Shown: positions 57,481-64,000 of the stretch, in pieces
How the letters are laid out: each line of letters begins with the position of its first letter
Position numbering within the stretch: the stretch's first letter is position 1
From: Saururus chinensis
Lineage: Eukaryota > Streptophyta > Magnoliopsida > Piperales > Saururaceae
Direction of reading: 5' to 3'
Assembly: GCA_035235625.1 (NCBI GenBank)
Contig: CP141141.1
Coordinates: 44,787,719 to 44,851,718 of the forward strand
Length of the DNA stretch: 64,000 nucleotides
Program-made: the position numbers and the translations under genes
Notes under the pieces: generated by a model
The model's input: only the letters and a program-made list of their open reading frames with translations
Databases searched by the model: none
What the model was told of the DNA's origin: nothing

Positions 57481-57625
57481 AATGGGGGTCAATATAATCC
57501 ACTTTGTATATCAAACTGCCTATCGGCCTAATTCTGACTTAAGTTACACTCCTAGTATTTAAATGGGGGTCAATATAATTTCACTTTTTATGACAAACTG
57601 CATATGAGCCTAAATCTGACTTAAG
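57481..57625. repeat. Two diverged tandem copies of a 65-bp repeat, the second overlapping the PPR stop
   Basis: Copy A (57481-57545) and copy B (57562-57625) share aatgggggtcaatataat, caaactgc and tctgacttaag. Copy B extends 16 bases into the end of the PPR coding frame. Confidence 0.8.
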
Positions 57626-59259
57626 CCGGGCATTTTTCTTATTCGTCCATGTTGCATTGTTTCCCTGACAAGAGCTGCATCTTCCCACCTCCCACTGGAA
57701 GCATATATATTTGAAAGAAGCACGTAATCGCTACTATGGTCAGAATTCAACTCAGACAATTTATTCACTGCGATCTCGGCCAACTTCACATCTGAGTACG
57801 TTTTGCAAGCACTCAAAATGGTTCTCCAGAGGATCTCATTGGGCCTCATCTCCATTGAGCAAATCAACTCGAATGCTTCTTTAAGCCTGCCGGCACGGCT
57901 GAGTAGGTCTATAAGGCACCCATAGTGCTCAATCTTGGGGAACACTTTGTAGTCTCTTTTCATGGCTTCAAAATACTGCAGTCCTCTGTCAACGAGACCT
58001 GCATGACGGCAGGCGCTCAGAACACCCATAAAAGTGATCCCATCAGGCATCGGACCCCATTTTTGCATCTTTGAAAAGAGCTCGAGCGCGTCTTCCGCAT
58101 ATCCATGAACAGCCAGGGCCTGTATCATTGATGTCCAAGCCATGACGTCTTTCCTTGGCAGGCTATCAAATACTTCTCGTGCCTCATCAAGACGCCCACA
58201 TTTTGAGTACATCTCGAGCAAAGCTGTTACCAAAGCTGCATCAAGTGTGAATCCTTTCGCTTTTGCAGAACGATGGATTTGTCTTCCCAAATCCAATGCA
58301 CCCAGTTGTGCACAAGCTTGCAGTGTAGAAACTAGCGTTGGTTCATCAGGTTTAAATCCTGCTTTCTGCAGCTCTTGAAACACTTCTATGGCGTCATTGT
58401 AGTACCCGTTGATTACATAACCGCCCAACAGCGCATTCCACATTCCTACGTCTCTCTTCCTTGACATGGCGAAAACTTCTCTTGCTGAGCTAATGCACCT
58501 ACATCTTGCATACATGTCAATGAGTGCTGTAAGAACCGTAACGTTCCACTCGAAATCTTCAATATTGCTGTTGACATATGAGTGAATCTGCTTTCCAAGA
58601 GGAAGGTCTCTGATCTGTCCGCACCCTGTCAGGACGCTAACTAGAGTGGCCTCGTTGGGTCGGATCCCAAGCGACCACATTCGATCAAACACCCTCAGCC
58701 CATCTTCTGGAAGATTGTTCTGCACATAACCTGCAATCATCACATTCCAAGTAACCACATTTGGAGCACCCATTACGTCGAACATCTTCCAAGCAACACC
58801 TACATTCTCACATGCAAGGTATGCACGGATCGCAGTGTTTGCGACGAAGACATGAGACTCATGGCCGCATTTGATGGTCACCCCATGGAGGCTCCTGGCC
58901 AACTCGTAAGCCTGTGCCTGCGCGCAGGCCTTGAAGGCGAAGGCATAAGTGTAGCTCTGTGTTTCAATGGCTTTTCGGCGCATTAGGATATAGACCAGCA
59001 GGGCGTTAAGCGGGGCTTTGCTGATGGAGAAGCCCCTGATGATAGTGTTCCACGTGAAGGGATTCGGGTTGTCGGAGTGGGTGAAGATTAGCATTGCATG
59101 GGGCATGTCGAGGAGCTTGACGGACGAGGTCTCTACAAGCTTGCCGACCACGACCGGGTTTTGGTGGATGCCGGAGGTCGTGATGAGGCCATGGACAGCT
59201 TTGAGCTGTTTCAGAGATGAGCATTGGTTGAGAAGATCCAAGAAGGGCTCAAGTAACAT
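57610..59259 (-). CDS. PLS-class pentatricopeptide repeat (PPR) protein, 549 aa
   Basis: An intronless frame of PPR motifs in the spacing of the PLS subfamily. Such proteins enter mitochondria or plastids and bind single-stranded organelle RNA for editing, splicing or processing. Visible motifs include FTWNTIIRGFSISKAPLNAL, VVTWNVMIAGYVQNNLPEDG, VGMWNALLGGYVINGYYNDA, VMAWTSMIQALAVHGYAEDA and the E-type end LIDLLSRAGRLKEAFELICS with PNEILWRTILSACKTYSDVK. The E region would normally run into PGCSWIE and often a DYW domain. Here it stops at KMPGLSQI: the last codons and stop come from a repeat that also occurs outside the gene, so the 3' end appears truncated. The start ATG at 59259 precedes LLEPFLDLLNQCSSLKQLK, the usual PPR opening. 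A strong targeting peptide is not obvious. The body is otherwise uninterrupted. Confidence 0.88.
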   Translation of the reverse strand: MLLEPFLDLLNQCSSLKQLKAVHGLITTSGIHQNPVVVGKLVETSSVKLLDMPHAMLIFTHSDNPNPFTWNTIIRGFSISKAPLNALLVYILMRRKAIETQSYTYAFAFKACAQAQAYELARSLHGVTIKCGHESHVFVANTAIRAYLACENVGVAWKMFDVMGAPNVVTWNVMIAGYVQNNLPEDGLRVFDRMWSLGIRPNEATLVSVLTGCGQIRDLPLGKQIHSYVNSNIEDFEWNVTVLTALIDMYARCRCISSAREVFAMSRKRDVGMWNALLGGYVINGYYNDAIEVFQELQKAGFKPDEPTLVSTLQACAQLGALDLGRQIHRSAKAKGFTLDAALVTALLEMYSKCGRLDEAREVFDSLPRKDVMAWTSMIQALAVHGYAEDALELFSKMQKWGPMPDGITFMGVLSACRHAGLVDRGLQYFEAMKRDYKVFPKIEHYGCLIDLLSRAGRLKEAFELICSMEMRPNEILWRTILSACKTYSDVKLAEIAVNKLSELNSDHSSDYVLLSNIYASSGRWEDAALVRETMQHGRIRKMPGLSQI

Positions 59260-59361
59260 GGAGGTTGCGGCTCAAACTGTACAGAGGAACTTTCCAGAGT
59301 ACATGTACATGGATTGTAAAATGGCACCTTGTGATTGATGGTGCTATAAGAATACAATGTT

Positions 59362-60583
59362 TATGGGTGTTAACGAGTTGAGTTGAGCAGAGTATTAAGC
59401 TGTTTCGGCTCGAGCTTGAACTGTTGAAGTTCGACTCGAGTTCGGCTCGAAGTTTGAATAAATTTAAACTTTTCAGCACGAGCTCGGCTTGATTTAGAAA
59501 TTCAAAGTTTGGCTCGAGCTCGAGCTCGAACTTTAATAAATAAATCATAAGCCTTTGCTTGAACTGGGCTCGAACTAAAAAAAAAAACTATAAATAAATA
59601 TAAACTATATAAAGTATTATATATATTAATATATTTTTAGTATTAAATATTAATTAATATATTTTAACAAGTATTATGACTATACCGTGAATATTTGATT
59701 ATAGTCACTATGAAAGAAGAAAACTATGATAAATAAATTTTAGTTACATATGCTAAAAAAATACAATATTATTATTTCTCTCTCTTTATGTACATATAAT
59801 CACTAAAAAAGATGTAAAAAATAAAAAAATTATTTAGGCAACATTATCATCTACTTTTTTTGTGTTTTATTTTCTTTACATGCTTATAAATCATTAATAA
59901 AAAAGTTATTTTATAATCTTAGTGTACCTCTAAAAAATTCTGAAGTACATGTAAAAAGATATACATTTTGTAAGATGAGGATAGTCCCAATGTCATGCTT
60001 CAACTTTTAAAAGAATATCTAATCATTATTTTCTAAACTAAGGTTGGTCCATAAATGTTATACTTCTTATATCGTAATATAATGATGTATGACATTTATA
60101 CTCACATAGTCGTGAGTGAGCCTTAACTCGTATAAACGGGTCTCATATATCAATACGATACATAGTATTAGTATATAAATATGTGATTATATGTCGTTTT
60201 ATATATTCTATTCGTCTTAGATTAATAACTCAATTAAAATTTTCAAAATGAACTAATCAAATAAAGCTATTAATCTAAGAATGGAAGGAGTATGTTATAA
60301 ATATGTATTTAAATTAATAATTATGTTTATATAAAATATGCATATATATACATTATTTATATATAATTTTAAAATTATATTTGACTTCGAGCTCAAGTTC
60401 AAGGTCGAGTCGAGTAGCATCGAGTTCGAGTTTTATTCGAGCCGAGCCGAGTTGAGTAGGGGTCAGCTCAAGCTCAGCTCGAACTTATTTGAGCTCGAAT
60501 CGAGTTCGAGTCGAGTTTAACTTGAGCCGAGCTTAACCGAGCCGAGTTTGCTCACGAGCTAGCTCGGCTCATTTATAGCCCTA
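59362..60583 (-). mobile_element. Non-autonomous hAT element, copy 2, 1222 bp, perfect 8-bp target duplication
   Basis: This is the reverse complement of copy 1 (37983-39580) over its whole length, except that about 370 bases matching 38505-38873 of copy 1 are missing. The ends are TATGGGTGTTAACGAG and ...CTCATTTATAGCCCTA. ACAATGTT flanks it at 59354-59361 and 60584-60591, identical. A Stowaway-like MITE (about 60203-60292) sits at the same place as in copy 1. No transposase. It lies about 100 bases upstream of the PPR start codon, inside that gene's likely promoter. Confidence 0.88.
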
Positions 60584-60591
60584 ACAATGTT

Positions 60592-61740
60592 GTCTGAAAT
60601 AGTTTTTACGCCCCACTATGACAAAGAGCTTATCCTAAGGAACACATGAGAACTAAAATCGATAGTGTATCGGTTGTAATTGCACTAATGTATGTGTACG
60701 TCATCAATCTCATAGATAAAAAGACTCCTATGCTTTTTTTCACGTTGGGCTTATTGTTATAAATATATAAAAAATATTTCTTATTGTTTGACTTCTGATC
60801 AACTTGTTTAATACGGTTTTTATATCCAAGGAGACCAGCAACATAAAGCTACCACATCACCTAAAAATAGAGAAAGAAACTTGGGAAATGTTTTAACGGT
60901 CCCATAATTCCCCCTTTTTATATGTTCATTGGTTATTAAATCTAGTGGGGAAAATATTTTTCCTTTGTCAAGATGGTTGAATTTTTTAAAAATTTATTTT
61001 AAAATTTATGACACTTATTTATTGCCTCCAATTGGGCCACATATTGATTTTTACATTCAATTTCACCGATCTAATGGGCTAGGAGCCAATCAATTGGGTA
61101 GCCAATGGACTGGATTACAGTTGTTTTGACTGCCTAGGGCAATTGATCAAGTTGCCTATACTAAAATTAATAAATTTTAGCTATAGATCAATCACCTTAC
61201 AGTTACATTTGAAAATTTCAATTAATTTTAAGGTTTTTATGAAGGGTTACATCTTTTTATAGAGAATTTATCCTAATTCATTTAAGAAGGGAGTTTTTAC
61301 TCAGAATAAGTGTCCTTTCTATTTCCGTTTTTATCAAAACTTTAATTTGATCAAAAATATATTTTTCTCCCTATCCTACATAATAGAAGACAAATATTTG
61401 GTCTTGGATTTCTAAAGGTGACATCAAAAGTGTGATTTACATACTAAAGAATTCATTATATCTTGAAGACAGATTTATAGAGTTCTAGGTTGTATACTAA
61501 AATTAAGAATTTGGTGTGGGCAAATACTATTTTTATAATAGCGATTTACGCCTTAAAACACAACACCTTATAATACATTTCCTTCAACAATTTTAAAACA
61601 CTAAAATAATTATTTCAACAAGAACTTATTCATCCATTTCAGTCACTCTTCAAGATTAAGATTGAGGAACGAAACTTTACACTTCCAACACATGTTGTAC
61701 AAAATTCTTAAGACAACTCAAGTACTAAATAACCACTATA
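60592..61740. other. AT-rich spacer, no gene seen
   Basis: No frame of recognisable family and no clear repeat termini. The LTR of the copia element to the right may begin within the last few hundred bases, but its left boundary could not be fixed. Confidence 0.45.
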
Positions 61741-62328
61741 TGAAATTGAGCAATATTAGTTGAGAAACTATATTCAAAATAGATCAAAGAAGGAGAGAAG
61801 CCACAAATTTACGTGGTTTGGCATAGCCTACATCCACGGGCAGCAGCAGGAGAGCAAATACACTATCAAAGCTAGAAAGGCCAAATCACAAAGCATGAAA
61901 AAAAAACCCATGAACGTGCTTGGGTTTTATTTTCCTTTTCCATACATAGAGTCCTATCTCTACAAGCAACTACAAAATAGGATTCTATTGTTATCAAGTT
62001 GTCAAACGTACACATCCAAATCCTATTGGCGGACCTAGATATGAATTAACTAAATATGGAATTCTAATCAAATGAGTTTCATTCAATCCCAACTAATATG
62101 ATTGAGCCATATGTCCACAAATCTCCACCTTGGCAAAAATTGAAGCATAAACTCTCTTACATTAAAAAGTTCAAAGAACTAATTGCATACCTTTAAATTG
62201 CGCCCATAGGCGCCATTCACCTAGAGGTGATCAAACTTGTTGTATTTGGATCAAGTTAATCTTCTCAAGAAGAATAGTTCCTTCATCCAAAATCTCCCGA
62301 ACAAAATGAAACCGAACATCAATATGTT

Positions 62329-64000
62329 TTATATGAGAATAATTAACATGGTTCTTTGCCAGAAAAAATTGTACTCTGACTCACAACAAACCACAACATG
62401 TTTTTGATAAATGACTAAATGAGACATCAAATCATGTAGCCAAATAGCCTCTTTAACTGCCTCTACCATGTACCTAGCCTCTGTAGTTGACAATGCAACA
62501 GTAGACTGTAGAGTTGACCACCAACACACCGGTCCTTTAGCAAGTATAAAAACATAGCATATAGTGGATCAACGTTTATCAAGATTACCTGCATAATCTT
62601 AGTCTACATAGCCAACCACATGTTGGCCAATATGGTCATCCCTCTCAAAACACAAACCAAGATTCAAAGTATCCAAAATATATTGTAGAATCCATTTAGC
62701 TGCTTGCCAATGTGTTTTTCGTGGGTCATGATGTACCTGCTTACTATACTCATAACTTGAGAGATATTAGGTCTAGTGCATACCATAGCATATATTAAAC
62801 TTCCAACTAGACTTGCATAAGAAACTTTCTCCTTCTCTTTCCGTTCTTCATCTACGTGTGGCGACAACAAAGATCTAAGCTTGAAATGAGGGGCTAAAGG
62901 TGTACTGAATGATTTTGTGTTTTCATCCATACCAAACCTCTGGAGTACCTTTGTCAAATATTATTTTTGTGTGAGATGAATAATACCTTGTTGTGTCCGG
63001 ATCGGACACAAAGAGTACCTAGCTTCACAAAGGGGAAAAGGGAGAAGTTTGGAAGAATGAAGAAGAGAAATAATTCTGTATTATGCATAAACATTCAAGG
63101 AGGAAGGCAACCCCTTTTATGGGAGGCGGCCAACTGGTCTTCTACAATCAAATCCCCCTGATTAGGGATCAGCTGGTCCATTACAATCAAATCCCCTTAA
63201 TTACAGACCACCAGTTGGTCCATTACAATCATTAACCAAATCCCCTTGATTACGCTTTATTACATTACAAAAGAAAATTACCAAAAGTAAAATAAGCCTA
63301 ATATAGTAGGTCTTAAAATGAAAAGTAGTGCATGATGGGGGAGATGTCCCGTGGCGTACACAACATACCCTTCACTCTATCTCTTGCAATTTCCATGCCA
63401 AGTATCTTCTTTGCTTCCCCAAGATCCTTTCATTTCCAATGTTGCACTCAATTGAGCCTTTAATCTATCTATATCCACCTTGCTTTTACATGTAATTAAT
63501 ATATTATCAATATATAAAAACAAATAGATAAAAGATTCACACGAAGCTTTTGAAAATATACACAATGATCATAATGGATGTGTTTGTATTTCTCGCTCAT
63601 TAAAAAACGATCAAACCTTTTATACCGCTGTCAAGGGGATTGTTTTAAACCATACAAAGATTTATGAAGCCTACAAACTAAATTATCTAAGTCGGATACC
63701 TTAAAACCATTAGGTTGAGACATATATAGCTCTTCCTACAATTCTCTATGTAAGAAGGCAGTTTTCACATCTACTTGGGTTAGTCCAAGATCAAATTATG
63801 CAACCAAAACAAATAAAAATCGAATGGAAGAGTGTTTAACAATAGGAGAAAATACCTCATTATAGTCTATTCATTCCCTCTGCGCATAGCCTTTTGCCAC
63901 TAGCCTAGCGTTGTACGGTGCACCATTATGCTTGGTATGACCATCCTTTTTAGCATACACCCACTTGTAACCAATTTCCTTTTTACCCTTTAGAAGAGGG
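62329..64000 (-). pseudogene. Copia pol pseudogene (reverse transcriptase and RNase H)
   Basis: Fragments in order from 64000 downward are: the RT palm start (KKEIGYKWVYAKKDGHTKHN); a stop after KGYAQRE; VFSPIVKHSSIRFLF; QVDVKTAFLHREL followed by a stop; the catalytic region YIDNILIT (63500-63525); MEIARDRVKG; then, after a 377-bp solo LTR, GIIHLTQK, a stop, YLTKVLQRFGMDENTKSFST, SYASLVGSLIYAMVCTRPNI and the RNase H region. The usual YVDD core reads YIDN. Not functional. Confidence 0.85.
62989..63365 (-). mobile_element. Solo LTR, 377 bp, nested in the copia element
   Basis: It starts TGTTGTGT and ends ACACAACA, perfect inverted 8-mers with the TG...CA ends of LTRs. The flanks are TACCT (62984-62988) and TACCC (63366-63370), 4 of 5 identical. 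Removing it and one flank rejoins the copia frame (ARDRVKG to GIIHLTQK). No internal retrotransposon sequence is present, so it is a solo LTR or a very short element. Confidence 0.8.

Larger units (their letters stand above)
61740..64000 (-). mobile_element. Decayed Ty1/copia retrotransposon, cut by the window edge
   Basis: On the minus strand the window enters within the copia reverse transcriptase (WVYAKKDGHTKHNGAPYNAR, then LVAKGYAQRE) and continues through QVDVKTAFLH, YIDNILI and RNase H (STTEARYMVEAVKEAIWLHD) to about 62329. A polypurine-like tract (aaggtggagattt on the minus strand, about 62119-62132) precedes an LTR starting TGTGGACATATGG at 62119 and running left. This LTR contains acgtggtttggcatagccta and ccacgggcagcagcaggag, words common in copia LTRs. 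Several stops interrupt the frame. The left LTR limit is uncertain and the 5' part lies beyond 64000. Confidence 0.85.

Overview
The window is nuclear DNA of a flowering plant. The evidence is AT-rich sequence, spliced genes with GT/AG introns, plant-only families (a PPR protein, an LRR receptor kinase, a Sen1-like helicase beginning with the FDLNEPP motif) and dense plant transposons: Ty3/gypsy, Ty1/copia, Mutator-like and hAT. The species cannot be fixed from the sequence alone.

Four protein genes look intact. An annexin lies at 2422-4067 (minus, 4 exons, 310 aa). A Cdc1/PGAP5-like metallophosphoesterase lies at 4784-12982 (minus, 4 exons, 394 aa), with an old Ty3/gypsy element inside its first intron. 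A Sen1-type SF1 RNA/DNA helicase has its coding region at 44371-52688 (plus, 7 coding exons, 1369 aa, plus a 5'UTR intron and a TATA box at 42772). An intronless PPR gene lies at 57610-59259 (minus, 549 aa). Their exon chains were built by hand and are phase-consistent from start to stop.

The rest is mostly mobile DNA. A decayed Mutator-like element of about 9.5 kb (about 13.4-23.0 kb) carries a MuDR transposase pseudogene on the plus strand and a converging Ulp1-like protease pseudogene on the minus strand. Its introns and spacers are full of short hairpins of the form tcgtgtt..aacacga. An LRR receptor-kinase gene (27913-36078, minus) is split within a coding exon by a 6110-bp element (29262-35371). 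That element has a 9-bp target duplication (8/9), inverted termini of about 1.3 kb, and arrays whose unit is the perfect 20-bp palindrome TTGGAGCAATATTGCTCCAA. Between its termini are fragments of an S-domain-type receptor kinase and of a FAR1-like gene, so it reads as a Pack-MULE with foldback-like ends. This is the most unusual structure in the window.

Three copies of one GAGC/CTCG-rich non-autonomous hAT family (26456, 37983, 59362) are present. Two have perfect 8-bp target duplications. A related hAT element sits in helicase intron 3, and two further short hAT-like elements lie at 55915 and 56810. A 191-bp Mutator-type MITE at 36927 has a perfect 9-bp duplication. The right end holds a decayed copia element (minus, running off the window) with a solo LTR nested in its reverse transcriptase.

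The genes do not form a functional cluster. The main story is how successive transposon insertions have dissected, padded or spared unrelated genes.
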